Assembly: GCA_964595575.1 (NCBI GenBank)
Contig: CAZQRA010000012.1
Location: 1 to 64,000, forward strand
Reading direction: 5' to 3'
Length of the DNA: 64,000 nt
DNA from: PALSA-612 sp964595575
Lineage (GTDB): Bacteria; Actinomycetota; Thermoleophilia; Gaiellales; Gaiellaceae
Shown here: positions 8,152-16,041 of the stretch, one piece after another
Position numbering within the stretch: the first letter of the stretch is position 1
Layout: each line of letters starts with the position of its first letter
The notes under the pieces: generated by a model
What the model was told of the DNA's origin: nothing
Databases searched by the model: none
The model's input: the letters and a program-made list of their open reading frames with translations, nothing else
Translations under genes and position numbers: made by a program

Positions 8152-8897
8152 GGCTCCTCCTCCACCAGCTGCGCAACGAGCAACGGCTCTTCTGGCGGAG
8201 CCGCGAGCTTGCCTTCTTCACCTTCGCGCTCCCCATCGTCTTCTTCGTCCTCCTGGGCTCGGTGTACGGGGACGACCGCATCGAGGGGGTCAAGGGATCC
8301 TCCTACCTCCTGGCCGGCCTGCTCGGCTACGGCCTGGCCGCCACCACCTTCGCCGGGCTGGCCATCGTCACCGTCATCCGTCGCGAGGACGGCATCCTCA
8401 AGCGACTGCGGGGAACGCCCCTTCCCCCGTGGGCCTACCTCGGGGCCGTGCTGGGATCGACCCTCCTCGTCTACGCCCTCCAGACGGCCTGCCTCATTCT
8501 CCTCGGCCGCCTCCTCTTCGGCACCCCTCTACCGGAGCGCTGGATCTCCCTCGTCCTTGCCCTCCTCCTGGGAGGCCTTGCCTTCGCAGCCCTGGGCTTA
8601 GCGCTCACCGCAGCCGTGCGCTCGGCCGAGGGCTCCTCCGCGGTCGTCAACGCCGTCTACCTGCCCATGGCCTTCATCTCCGGCTCCTTCTTCTCTCCCC
8701 ACTCCTTTCCCGGCTTCCTGGAGGCCATCGCCGAGATCCTTCCGCTCACGTACTTCATCGACCTCGTCCGGGACATCCTCCTCGCCCACCGCCCCATCTG
8801 GAGGAGCTGGGAGTCGGTGGCGGTCATCGCCGCCTGGGGCGCGGTGGGGCTCGTGGCAGCCCGACGCTGGTTCCGCTGGCAACCCCGCCAGGGCTAG
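8148..8897 (+). CDS. ABC-2 type exporter permease
   Basis: The 249-residue membrane protein has six predicted helices. It has the ABC-2 pattern: FFTFALPIVFFVLLGSVYG in helix 1, RREDGILKRLRGTPLPPWAYL in the cytoplasmic coupling segment, and SGSFFSPHSFPGFLEAIAEILPLTYFIDLVRD near the end, which is the usual signature. The ATG overlaps the ATPase gene by ATGA. Its end overlaps the end of the convergent aminotransferase gene by 4 bp. With the ATPase it forms a homodimeric exporter of unknown substrate. Confidence 0.9.
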   Translation: MRLLLHQLRNEQRLFWRSRELAFFTFALPIVFFVLLGSVYGDDRIEGVKGSSYLLAGLLGYGLAATTFAGLAIVTVIRREDGILKRLRGTPLPPWAYLGAVLGSTLLVYALQTACLILLGRLLFGTPLPERWISLVLALLLGGLAFAALGLALTAAVRSAEGSSAVVNAVYLPMAFISGSFFSPHSFPGFLEAIAEILPLTYFIDLVRDILLAHRPIWRSWESVAVIAAWGAVGLVAARRWFRWQPRQG

Positions 8898-10267
8898 CCG
8901 CGCTGCCGGGTCCGCTTCACGGCCCGGAAAGCCACTCGAGCGAGCGCCGCGGGAACGCGCCTTGCCTGCGCGATCACAGACTCGAGGGCTCGGACGAACC
9001 AGTCGATGTCCTCCTCGCCGAGGACGAGAGGCGGGGTGGCCCGCACCACGTTCATGGCGTGGCCGGCGACCTGGATGAGGATCCGATGGTCCTGGAAAAG
9101 CGGCACCACCACGAGCTGGGCGAAGAGTCCCGGCTGGAGCCGCTCCACCGCTCGGAAGGCGATCGAGCCGCCGGGGTCGCCGAGCTCGATCGCCCAGAAG
9201 AGGCCGAGCCCCCGGACGTCCTTGACGACGTCGTAGCGCTCGACCAGAGGGCGGGTGCGCTCCAGGAGGAGGGCTCCCATGCGGTCGGCGCGCTCCACCA
9301 GCCTCTGCTCCTCCAGCTCGGTCAAGGTGGCCAGCCCGGCGATCATCCCCAGGTCGTTCGGGGCGAAGGTGGAGCCGTGGCTTAAGGCGTGCTCCATGGA
9401 GTCGAAGACGGCGTCGAACACCTCCTTGCGGAGCAGGCAGGCCCCCACGGGCACGTACCCCCCCGACAGGGCCTTGGCCACCGTCAGGAGGTCGGGCGCG
9501 AGGCCCCAGTGCTCGCAGGCGAAGAGCCTCCCCGTACGACCGAAGCCGGTAGCTACCTCGTCCACGCAGAAGAGGGTGCCGTAGCGGCGGCAGAGCTCTT
9601 GCGCCCCTTGGAGGTAGCCTGCCTCGGGGAGGATCACCCCGTGTCCGACGACGGGCTCGGTGATGAACAGGGCCACGTCCTCCCGCCGGAGCTCCGCCTC
9701 CAGCGCCTCCAGGTCGTTGAACGGGACCCGGACGAAGCCGGGCAAGAGGGGCTGGAAGCGCTGGGTGAAGACGTCGTCGCCGTTGGCAGACAAGGCCCCT
9801 AGGGTGAGGCCGTGGAAGCCCCGCTCCACGCAGACGACCCGGCTGCGACCGGTGGCGGCCCGTCCCAGCTTGATGGCGGCCTCCACCGACTCCGCTCCCG
9901 AGTTGGTGAAGAGGACGCGCCCCAGGCTGGCCGGCGCCCGGGCCAGAAGCTCGCTCGCGAGGAGCGCGGGGAGGGAGGTGACGCCCAAGGCCACTCGGCC
10001 GGGGAGGGCGAGCTCGAGGCCCTCGCGGAGAGCGGCGGCTACCCGGGGGTTGGAGCGGCCGACGTTGTACATGCCGAACCCGCCCAGCATGTCGAGGTAG
10101 CGATTGCCGTCGGCGTCGTAGAGGTAGGCCCCCTCGCCCCGCACCCAGTGGCGGTCGAAGCCGATGGTCCGCAGCAACCGCACCAGCTGGGGGTTGATCG
10201 CCTGGCTCCACGTCTCCGTCTCTCGCCCGGCATGGGCGCGGAGAAGCTGGACAACGCTCAGGGGCAT
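8894..10267 (-). CDS. Class III (PLP) aminotransferase
   Basis: A 457-residue fold type I aminotransferase of the acetylornithine/4-aminobutyrate group. NSGAESVEAAIKLGR is the phosphate-binding loop, ITEPVVGHGVILPEAGYL and CVDEVATGFGRTG (Asp to the PLP ring nitrogen) follow, and AKALSGGYVPVGA contains the Schiff-base lysine. GSTFAPNDLGMIAGLATL near residue 300 is also typical. The ATG at 10267 is preceded by TAGGGT at a 7-nt distance, a leaderless arrangement. Upstream translation in the same frame is Arg/Pro-rich junk, so longer starts were rejected. Donor and acceptor are unknown. Confidence 0.86.
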   Translation of the reverse strand: MPLSVVQLLRAHAGRETETWSQAINPQLVRLLRTIGFDRHWVRGEGAYLYDADGNRYLDMLGGFGMYNVGRSNPRVAAALREGLELALPGRVALGVTSLPALLASELLARAPASLGRVLFTNSGAESVEAAIKLGRAATGRSRVVCVERGFHGLTLGALSANGDDVFTQRFQPLLPGFVRVPFNDLEALEAELRREDVALFITEPVVGHGVILPEAGYLQGAQELCRRYGTLFCVDEVATGFGRTGRLFACEHWGLAPDLLTVAKALSGGYVPVGACLLRKEVFDAVFDSMEHALSHGSTFAPNDLGMIAGLATLTELEEQRLVERADRMGALLLERTRPLVERYDVVKDVRGLGLFWAIELGDPGGSIAFRAVERLQPGLFAQLVVVPLFQDHRILIQVAGHAMNVVRATPPLVLGEEDIDWFVRALESVIAQARRVPAALARVAFRAVKRTRQRG

Positions 10268-10311
10268 CGGCTGGACCCTAGCGCGCTCGCGGTCGAGTAG
10301 CCTACGCGGCG
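10268..10311. promoter_or_regulatory. Divergent leaderless promoters (aminotransferase / SDR)
   Basis: The 44-bp gap has TAGGGT (10280-10275, minus) 7 nt before the ATG at 10267, and TAGCCT (10298-10303, plus) 8 nt before the GTG at 10312. Neither start has a purine-rich ribosome-binding site at normal spacing. No clear -35 boxes are visible. Confidence 0.5.
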
Positions 10312-11013
10312 GTGCTGACGTCGATCGAGGGCAGGGTGATCGCGGTGGCCGGCGCTGCCGGAGGTCTCGGCCCCACGGTGGTCCGCCGGCTGGCCCGAGG
10401 CGGGGCCACCCTCTCCCTCGCCGGGCGCCACCGCGACAAGCTGGAGGCGCTGGCCGCGGAGGTCGGGACAGGGGTCGAGATCGAGGCCCTCGACCTCCTC
10501 GACCAGGAGGCAGCGCGGGCCTGGGCGGACGGTATCGTTGCTCGCCACGGTCGCGTCGACGGCGTCTGCCACCTCGTGGGCGGCTGGCGAGGGGGGCGGC
10601 CGCTGGAGGAGCAGCCGGCCGAGGACTGGGAGTGGCTGGAGGGGCTGCTCGTGCGGACCCTCCAGAACGTGAGCCGTGCCTTCGCCGGGCACCTGATGGC
10701 AAGCGGCCGTGGTCGGTTCCTCATCGTCTCCTCCGGCCAAGCTCAAGCGCCGACGAGCGCCAACGCGAGCTATGCAGCTGCCAAGGCGGCAGCGGAGGCG
10801 TGGACGGTGGCCCTGGCCGACCGGTTCCGGGGCACCGGAGCCACGGCCAACATCGTCGTGGTGGGCGCCATCGTGACCCCCGAGATGCGGGCCGAGAAGC
10901 CGGGCGAGCCGTTCGCCGGCTATACGCCGGCCGAGGAGATCGCCGAGGCCATCGCCTACCTCAGCTCCGACGCCGCCGCGTCCATGAACGGTCGTCGCCT
11001 GGTGCTCCGCTAG
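10312..11013 (+). CDS. Short-chain dehydrogenase/reductase
   Basis: A 233-residue classical SDR. VAGAAGGLGPTVVRRLARGG at residues 8-27 is the nucleotide-binding glycine motif. IVSSGQAQ supplies the catalytic serine, and SYAAAKAAAEAWT is the YxxxK active site. ANIVVVGAIVTPEM follows the usual PG motif position. It would oxidise or reduce an alcohol or ketone with NAD(P)H. It stands alone, divergent from the aminotransferase, so the substrate is unknown. The GTG start is likely leaderless. Confidence 0.88.
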   Translation: MLTSIEGRVIAVAGAAGGLGPTVVRRLARGGATLSLAGRHRDKLEALAAEVGTGVEIEALDLLDQEAARAWADGIVARHGRVDGVCHLVGGWRGGRPLEEQPAEDWEWLEGLLVRTLQNVSRAFAGHLMASGRGRFLIVSSGQAQAPTSANASYAAAKAAAEAWTVALADRFRGTGATANIVVVGAIVTPEMRAEKPGEPFAGYTPAEEIAEAIAYLSSDAAASMNGRRLVLR

Positions 11014-11295
11014 CAACGAGACACGGACACACCGGGTGCTCGTCGCCGGCTCGTGATCGCCGCCGGCGCCAGCCGCCTGCGTCGCGGGACGCCAGCGAGG
11101 CCGCCGACCTCCAGCCCTCGCACATGAGGGACTGTCCCTCGGACATGGTTGGGGAGGCCGTGGCCGAGGAGGTCGAATTTGGCTCAACCACGCGGGCGCC
11201 GAGTAACGACTCCGTGGCGAAGGAGCATCAAGAGTCGCCCCGGCCCTCGCCGGCGCCGGCCAGACCGCCTCGCCTCCCGCACGCTCCCCGCCGGG
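11014..11295. other. Intergenic stretch between convergent SDR genes
   Basis: This 282-bp stretch separates two convergent genes. I see no coding sequence with family features and no U-tract terminator. Its only structured element is the palindromic repeat at 11124-11148, annotated separately. Confidence 0.5.
11124..11148 (+). repeat. Dispersed palindromic repeat, copy A
   Basis: GAGGGAC-T-GTCCCTC (11126-11140) is a perfect 7-bp inverted repeat around one base, followed by GGACATGG. The same core, GGGACwGwCCCtCGGACatGG with a few changes, recurs at 47852-47874 inside pgi and at least twice at 52038-52102. The copies read in the same direction. Confidence 0.7.
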
Positions 11296-12012
11296 CTAGA
11301 GGTTCCAGCCGCCGGCGACCTCGATCACTTGGCCCGTCACGTAGGCCGTCTCCGGCCTACAGAGCCAGACCACCGCGGCCGCCACCTCCTCGATCGTCCC
11401 CACCCGCCCAGCCGGGATTTCGCTCAGCGGCTGGGTGCGCGAGTTCTCGATCACCCCAGGGGCGACTACGTTGGCGGTGATGCCGGCTTTTGCCTCGGCC
11501 TTGGCGATGCCCTTGGTGAGGAGGACGACGCCCGTCTTGGCGATGGCGTAGCCCACGATGTTGGGACGAGCAAGGAGGTTCTGGGCTCCAGCGTAGCCGA
11601 GGTTGACGATGCGCCCTCCGCCTTGAGCCCGCATGAGCGGTATGGCGGCTCGGCAGGTGGCGAAGGTGGCCGACAAGTTACTGGCCAGCATGTCCTCCCA
11701 CTCGGCGACGGCGAGCTCCTCGAGGGGCCGAAAGACGTAGTTTCCCACGTTGTTCACGAGCACCCGCAGGGAGCCGAGCCGGTCGTAGGCTGCCCGCACG
11801 AGCTGCCCCGCCTGCTCCAGGTCGGTGACGTCCGCCTGCAGCGTAAGCGCCTGTACCCCTTCCTTCTCCGCCTGCCGCCGGGCCTCCTCCGCCTCCTCCC
11901 TCGAGCGACGGTAGTGGATGGCGACGTCGTAGCCCTCTCGAGCTAGAGCGAGGGCGATGCCTCGTCCGATGCCCCGGGCAGATCCGGTGACGAGCGCTCC
12001 TCCCTGGCTCAT
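11296..12012 (-). CDS. Short-chain dehydrogenase (FabG-like)
   Basis: A 238-residue classical SDR: GALVTGSARGIGRGIALALA is the cofactor loop, LVNNVGNYVFRPLEEL the NNxG motif, VNLGYAGAQ the serine region (Ser replaced by a G-Y-A sequence), and YAIAKTGVVLLTKG the YxxxK site. The catalytic Ser position reads N-L-G-Y rather than the usual S/T, which may reduce or change activity. The ATG overlaps the upstream phosphotransferase gene by 4 bp, so both are on one transcript. A role in lipid or aldehyde metabolism is possible but not shown. Confidence 0.85.
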   Translation of the reverse strand: MSQGGALVTGSARGIGRGIALALAREGYDVAIHYRRSREEAEEARRQAEKEGVQALTLQADVTDLEQAGQLVRAAYDRLGSLRVLVNNVGNYVFRPLEELAVAEWEDMLASNLSATFATCRAAIPLMRAQGGGRIVNLGYAGAQNLLARPNIVGYAIAKTGVVLLTKGIAKAEAKAGITANVVAPGVIENSRTQPLSEIPAGRVGTIEEVAAAVVWLCRPETAYVTGQVIEVAGGWNL

Positions 12013-12806
12013 CGCTCTCTTGCCCGCCCGGCCAGGCGCTCGCGCCGCGCGAAGAGGACAGGCAGTATCGACCCCGAGCCCACGACAAGCCAGAGGTACA
12101 GGGAGGGACGATCGAGGAAAAGGGCGAGCCCTAGGAGGGCGAGCTGGGTCGAAAGCCCCATGTTGGCAAGGATCGAGAGCGTCAGCCGGTCGTGGTAGGC
12201 AAGGCGCGCTCGCACGTCCGCGCCCAACCTTCGGAGCCTCGCCTCCACCAGCCGCTCGAGCAGGCGATCCTGGGGAGCCAGGAGAAGCGCGTAGACCCCC
12301 TCTAGGATCCGGGGCGCTCCCCTGGGCTCGGAGACGTCCTCGCCCTGTTCTCGCCGGTACAGCCGCTCCAGATTGAAGTCGGCGCTCAGCACGACGGTGA
12401 GGACGAAAAAGGCGGCAGCAGCCAGCAGGGGCCGGCCGGTCAGGAATCCCAAGGCCGCGAAGAGCGCCGCGTCGACCATGAGGTCGAGCTCGGTGTCGAG
12501 GTAGCGGCCGAGGGCCGACACTCGTCCCGAGGCGCGGGCGAGCTGCCCGTCTGCGTTGTCGAGCACGGTCTTCAGCTGGAGGAGGAGGGCCGCTTGCACG
12601 AGTTCTCCGCGAGCGATCTCGACCGCGGCTGCCACGCCGACCGCTGAGCCCCCTACGACCACCGCCGGGGGCGGCACGCGTAGCGGCAGAAGCAGCAGGA
12701 CCACGACATGGGCGAGGGGCCGGAAGACGTACTCGCACAGGAGCTCCGGCCGGGGGCGTCGCTTGCGCGACCGCTCGAACAGGGACGTGGCGGAAGCGAC
12801 AGACAC
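12009..12806 (-). CDS. CDP-alcohol phosphatidyltransferase family protein
   Basis: The 265-residue membrane protein contains an exact CDP-alcohol phosphotransferase motif (D-x2-DG-x2-AR-x8-G-x3-D-x3-D) in LDNADGQLARA through RYLDTELD near residues 83-108. Hydrophobic segments flank it on both sides. These enzymes swap CMP on a CDP-activated lipid or alcohol for another alcohol at the membrane, making phospholipid head groups. The second substrate is not predictable. The GTG start is 8 nt after TACGAT and probably leaderless. It overlaps the downstream SDR by 4 bp. Confidence 0.87.
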   Translation of the reverse strand: MSVASATSLFERSRKRRPRPELLCEYVFRPLAHVVVLLLLPLRVPPPAVVVGGSAVGVAAAVEIARGELVQAALLLQLKTVLDNADGQLARASGRVSALGRYLDTELDLMVDAALFAALGFLTGRPLLAAAAFFVLTVVLSADFNLERLYRREQGEDVSEPRGAPRILEGVYALLLAPQDRLLERLVEARLRRLGADVRARLAYHDRLTLSILANMGLSTQLALLGLALFLDRPSLYLWLVVGSGSILPVLFARRERLAGRARER

Positions 12807-12841
12807 CTTCCTCGATCGTACTGACAGGGCATACTGGTGCC
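12807..12841. promoter_or_regulatory. Compact divergent leaderless promoters
   Basis: Only 35 bp separate divergent GTG starts. CATACT (12830-12835, plus) is 6 nt before the GTG at 12842. TACGAT (12820-12815, minus) is 8 nt before the GTG at 12806. The -35 regions would lie inside the opposing gene starts, so the promoters must compete. Confidence 0.55.
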
Positions 12842-13084
12842 GTGACCGTCCCCCAGGGCTGGAGGGAGGTAGAGGGAGCGCTGGAGCGCGAGTTCCAGTT
12901 TCCCGACTTCGCCTCCGCGCTCGCTTTCGTCAACCGAGTGGGCGAGCTGGCCGAGCGGGAGAACCACCATCCCGACATCGCTATCCACTACAACCGGGTC
13001 GTCCTGCGTTGGTGGACGCACGCCGCCGGAGGGATTACCGATCGCGACCGCGAGCTCGCCCTTCGCACGAACGATCTCGCCTGA
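12842..13084 (+). CDS. Pterin-4a-carbinolamine dehydratase
   Basis: An 80-residue protein of the PCD/DCoH family. WREVEGALEREFQFPDFASALAFVNRVGELAE is the first helix-strand block, and ENHHPDIAIHYNRVVLRWWTH contains the conserved histidine pair and Asp that bind the carbinolamine. The length is slightly short of the usual 90-110. It dehydrates 4a-hydroxytetrahydropterin during recycling of the cofactor of aromatic amino acid hydroxylases, but many bacterial members stand alone as here. The GTG is 6 nt after CATACT, implying a leaderless mRNA. Confidence 0.9.
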   Translation: MTVPQGWREVEGALEREFQFPDFASALAFVNRVGELAERENHHPDIAIHYNRVVLRWWTHAAGGITDRDRELALRTNDLA

Positions 13085-13148
13085 CCGCTCGCCCGCTCCA
13101 AGCCTAGGTCACCTCCGCGGTGGACTTCCCGCCGGCGCGGAGGGGCGA

Positions 13149-13220
13149 TGCCCCCGGCAGGAATCGAACCTGCGCACGCGGTTTAGGAAACCGCTGCTCT
13201 CTCCACTGAGCTACGGGGGC
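13149..13220 (-). tRNA. tRNA-Arg (anticodon CCT)
   Basis: Read on the minus strand the 72-nt sequence folds as a complete cloverleaf. The acceptor is GCCCCCG/CGGGGGC with discriminator A. The D arm is GCTC/GAGC with an 8-nt loop. The anticodon arm GCGGT/ACCGC has loop TTCCTAA, giving anticodon CCT (arginine, AGG codons). The T arm is GCAGG/CCTGC with loop TTCGATT. The CCA end is not encoded. The 5' third is duplicated about 100 bp upstream. Confidence 0.96.
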
Positions 13221-13334
13221 GCGCGCACCACGATAGCCGAGCTGGAAGGAGGGGGCCCGCGGGGGAACCATGGGTTTCCCCGCGCCGGGTCCGCTTGCTC
13301 TCTCCACTGAGCTACGGGGGCGCGCGCACCACGA
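13195..13334 (-). repeat. 39-bp direct repeat: tRNA-Arg 5' end and flank, duplicated
   Basis: Bases 13195-13233 (5' 26 nt of the tRNA-Arg gene plus 13 bp of its upstream flank) recur exactly at 13296-13334. The second copy is a truncated tRNA: it has the acceptor 5' strand and the D arm, then runs into unrelated GC-rich DNA. The offset is 101 bp. On the minus strand the fragment precedes the intact tRNA, so it may be co-transcribed. It may come from a tandem duplication or a decayed integration site; no integrase is present. Confidence 0.85.
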
Positions 13335-13355
13335 AAGCCCAGGTCGAGGTAGCCC

Positions 13356-14648
13356 TCAGGCGGACGCGTCCTCTTTCCCCAGCACCTCGAGCGCCACGTC
13401 CCGGAAGAGCTGAAGGGGAAGGCCCTCCTTGAGGACGAGCGCCAGCCGCTTGACCCGCTCGGTTATCTCCCGAACCTCCTCCTCGTCGGCGGAAAGGCCG
13501 AGCTGCTCGAGAAGCACGCTCACCGAGTGGCGCCCGGTCCCCCGCCCGGGAACGATGGTGATCGGCTCCTGCCCGACCAGGCTGGGAACGAAGGGGGCAA
13601 AGCCGATCTCGCCAAGCTCGCTCTTTCGCATCTCGGTGACCACGTGCACCACGATGCCGCTCTCCACCTCGGAGAGATGCGTGCCCACGATGGGCTTGTT
13701 GGCGGCCACAGGGCGCTTGGCGATCTCGGCCACGATCCTCGACACCCGGGCGAGACGAGAGAGGTCGATGCCGGCGTCGATGCCGAGCAGGTACTGCAGA
13801 CCGACCGCCACCTCCTCGGTAGCCACGTTTCCCGCCCGCTCCCCGAGAGCATTGATCGAGGCGTGCACCGAGGTAGCGCCAGAAGTGAGGGCGACGAGCG
13901 CGCTCGACGTCGCCAGGCCGAAGTCGTTGTGGATGTGGAGGCCCAGGGGAAGGTCCGGAAACCACGACCGCAGCCTCGCGAACATGAAGGCGACGGACGA
14001 GGGATGCGCCATCCCAAAGGTGTCGCTGACCGTGAGACGGTCGATGGCCCCCTTCTCCACGATCTGGGAGAAGAAGCGCTGAAGGTAGTCGAGGGAAGGG
14101 ATGCGGAAGGCATCCCAGCCCATGAACTCGACCTCCATTCCCGCCTCCTTGGCCATGCGCGAGTACTCGATCACCTGGCTGGCCAGCCGGTCCGGCGTGG
14201 TGTCGTAGACCACCGCCAGCAGGTAGGGGTTGATGCCGAACTCGAGCACCATGGCGTCGGCCTTGCAGTCAATGGCGTGAGCCACATCGTCCTCGCGCAC
14301 GCGGACGAGGGGCTTCACCTTGGCCCGAAGGCCCATGCCCGCCAACGTGGAGATGACCTCCCTGTCCTCGGGCGTCGCCGGCAGGCCCGGCTCGATGGAG
14401 GCGACGCCGAGGGCGTCCAGCTCCTGGGCGATGAGGATCTTCTCCTCGGGCCTGAATACGATGCGCGCCGTCTGCTCCCCGTCTCGAAGCGTGACGTCGT
14501 GGACCTCCACCCGCTCAGGGACGAGCCAGCCTTCCCGCACCTCGGGCAGGTAGTTGAGCGGCGCCACCCAGCGGTCACGCTCGAAGAAGGGCGGCCCCAG
14601 CTCGACGCCGAAGGCGGGCTGGGGAGAACGGTGGGTTGCTTCGCTCAC
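13356..14648 (-). CDS. HMGL-like / homocitrate-isopropylmalate synthase family enzyme
   Basis: A 430-residue DRE-TIM metallolyase. HDVTLRDGEQTARIVF near residue 50 contains the Asp-Arg-Glu-type helix of the active site, LHIHNDFGLATSSALVAL near residue 240 holds the metal-binding HxHND, and INALGERAGNVATEEVAVGL is the conserved downstream block. Family members condense acetyl-CoA with 2-oxoacids (citramalate, isopropylmalate, homocitrate synthases) or cleave HMG-CoA. Sequence alone does not decide between synthase and lyase. It is the last gene of the catabolic operon reaching back to 23601, so a role in that pathway, rather than leucine biosynthesis, is likely. Confidence 0.8.
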   Translation of the reverse strand: MSEATHRSPQPAFGVELGPPFFERDRWVAPLNYLPEVREGWLVPERVEVHDVTLRDGEQTARIVFRPEEKILIAQELDALGVASIEPGLPATPEDREVISTLAGMGLRAKVKPLVRVREDDVAHAIDCKADAMVLEFGINPYLLAVVYDTTPDRLASQVIEYSRMAKEAGMEVEFMGWDAFRIPSLDYLQRFFSQIVEKGAIDRLTVSDTFGMAHPSSVAFMFARLRSWFPDLPLGLHIHNDFGLATSSALVALTSGATSVHASINALGERAGNVATEEVAVGLQYLLGIDAGIDLSRLARVSRIVAEIAKRPVAANKPIVGTHLSEVESGIVVHVVTEMRKSELGEIGFAPFVPSLVGQEPITIVPGRGTGRHSVSVLLEQLGLSADEEEVREITERVKRLALVLKEGLPLQLFRDVALEVLGKEDASA

Positions 14649-14668
14649 GGCCTACTCCTTTCCGTCGG

Positions 14669-15346
14669 CTACCAGGGAAGGGGCGGAGGCTCCTCGTCGC
14701 GCCGCTCGGCGACGTACAAGGAGGGCAAGAATCGCGACAACATGTGGAACTCGGTGTAGGCGTGCTTTACCAGCCGCAAGCCCATCTCGTCGGGGAACTC
14801 GCGAGCGAGCTCCTGGGGCGAGAGATCGAGGCCGAAGCCCAGCCAGAAGTTGCTGCGCAGGACGCAGCCGAAGGAGGTGTCGCGGGCAAGGTGGACGAGC
14901 CGGCCGCCTAGAGGACGGCCCTCGCTGTCCCGCGGGGGGTCGGCGCCCAGGCCGATGGAGGCGCACACGGCGGCCGAGATGTCGCCGCGAGCGCGCGCCT
15001 GGGCAAGCCGCCCAGGGTCGAAGAGCTCCCCTGGATCGTGGAAGCGAATGCGGAGGCTGAGAACCTCGTCGCCCCCCAGGCGCTCGTCGACGACGTGGGT
15101 CGCGCCCACCACCGACCCTCCGGCCAGGTCGAGCCACTGGGAGGAGACGTGGTCGCCGGGGTGCCACCAGATGTACTCGCGGGTTCCGGGACCCCAGGCG
15201 AACCACCACTCGAGCATGCGCCCCGAGCACCCATACATGTCGGTACGAGCTGCCACGTGGAGCTGCCCGGAGGGAAGTCGCTCTATGCCCATCTCCAAGG
15301 GGAGCGGCTCGGGATCGAGTAGACGGTGACAGTCGCTGAGCTCCAT
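14669..15346 (-). CDS. PhlG-like (DAPG/phloretin) C-C hydrolase, paralogue 1
   Basis: A 225-residue protein of the 2,4-diacetylphloroglucinol hydrolase family. MLEWWFAWGPGTREYIWWHPGDHV near residue 45-67 is the family motif whose final His is expected to bind zinc. FGCVLRSNFWLGFGL lies near residue 165, and HAYTEFHMLSRFLPSLY near the end has the H-x3-E zinc/catalytic pair. These enzymes cleave a carbon-carbon bond next to a ketone and release an acid without a serine nucleophile. A paralogue follows 62 bp upstream in the same operon. The natural substrate is unknown. Confidence 0.78.
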   Translation of the reverse strand: MELSDCHRLLDPEPLPLEMGIERLPSGQLHVAARTDMYGCSGRMLEWWFAWGPGTREYIWWHPGDHVSSQWLDLAGGSVVGATHVVDERLGGDEVLSLRIRFHDPGELFDPGRLAQARARGDISAAVCASIGLGADPPRDSEGRPLGGRLVHLARDTSFGCVLRSNFWLGFGLDLSPQELAREFPDEMGLRLVKHAYTEFHMLSRFLPSLYVAERRDEEPPPLPW

Positions 15347-15408
15347 GCTCGCCTCCTTTCAGCGCCCTGGAGAGACTCTGCCGACGAGGGTCAGGCCGCC
15401 ACGGGTAC

Positions 15409-16020
15409 CTAGCGCTCTGCCCACAGCCTGGGGAGGAACTTCTGGATCTGCTCGTCCTCCAGCTGGACGTGTCGGATGAACGCCTCTGCCAGCTCCTCGT
15501 CGAACCCGCCCTCTCCGGCCGTGAACCAGAACGAGGAGCGGAGTTCGCAGCCGTAGTCGCGCTCCAGGCAGACGTGGATCATGCGAGCGGCCACGGTGTC
15601 GAGGCGGTGTCCCTGCTCGTCCAGGGGGCGCACGATCCCGCAGACGGCTCCGCTCACGCCCCGCTCCTTGAAGAGCCGCCAGTCGAGCCAGAGCGCGCGG
15701 GGGACGAACGTGAAGTGGGCCCGCATGAGGTGCTCCCGGCCGTCGGCCAGGGTGAGGGTCTGATGGGTGAGGTGGGTTGCTCCCACGTACCGCCCGGGCT
15801 CCCAGCCCTCGACCCAGGCGAACGCCTTGTGCGACCCAGGCGCCCACAGCATGTACGTCTCCTCGTCCATGCGCCCAAACCACCACTCGAACATCTCGCC
15901 GGTGATGCCCCGCAGCTGGCCACAGATCCCGACCCGAATTTGGCCGACGTCGGGAAGCACCTCGATCCCCGTCTCGTACGGCCGGTCGAGCATCATGTCG
16001 TTGGCCTCCTCCAAGTACAT
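15409..16020 (-). CDS. PhlG-like C-C hydrolase, paralogue 2
   Basis: A 203-residue paralogue of the downstream gene. It has MFEWWFGRMDEETYMLWAPGSHKAF, YGCELRSSFWFTAGEGG and HVQLEDEQIQKFLPRLW, so the late His of motif 1 and the C-terminal H-x3-E pair are kept. The first His of the W-H-P-x-x-H motif is Ala here (W-A-P-G-S-H), which may change the pocket. The ATG has a good GGAGGAAAC ribosome site. The pair may form a heteromer or act on successive substrates; both are inference. Confidence 0.76.
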   Translation of the reverse strand: MYLEEANDMMLDRPYETGIEVLPDVGQIRVGICGQLRGITGEMFEWWFGRMDEETYMLWAPGSHKAFAWVEGWEPGRYVGATHLTHQTLTLADGREHLMRAHFTFVPRALWLDWRLFKERGVSGAVCGIVRPLDEQGHRLDTVAARMIHVCLERDYGCELRSSFWFTAGEGGFDEELAEAFIRHVQLEDEQIQKFLPRLWAER

Positions 16021-16041
16021 GTTTCCTCCTTCCTCTGGGCT

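Noticed and set aside
13195..13334. Phage or integrative element attachment sites at tRNA-Arg
   Set aside because: The repeat covers the 5' end of the tRNA, encloses only about 60 bp, and no integrase gene is nearby.
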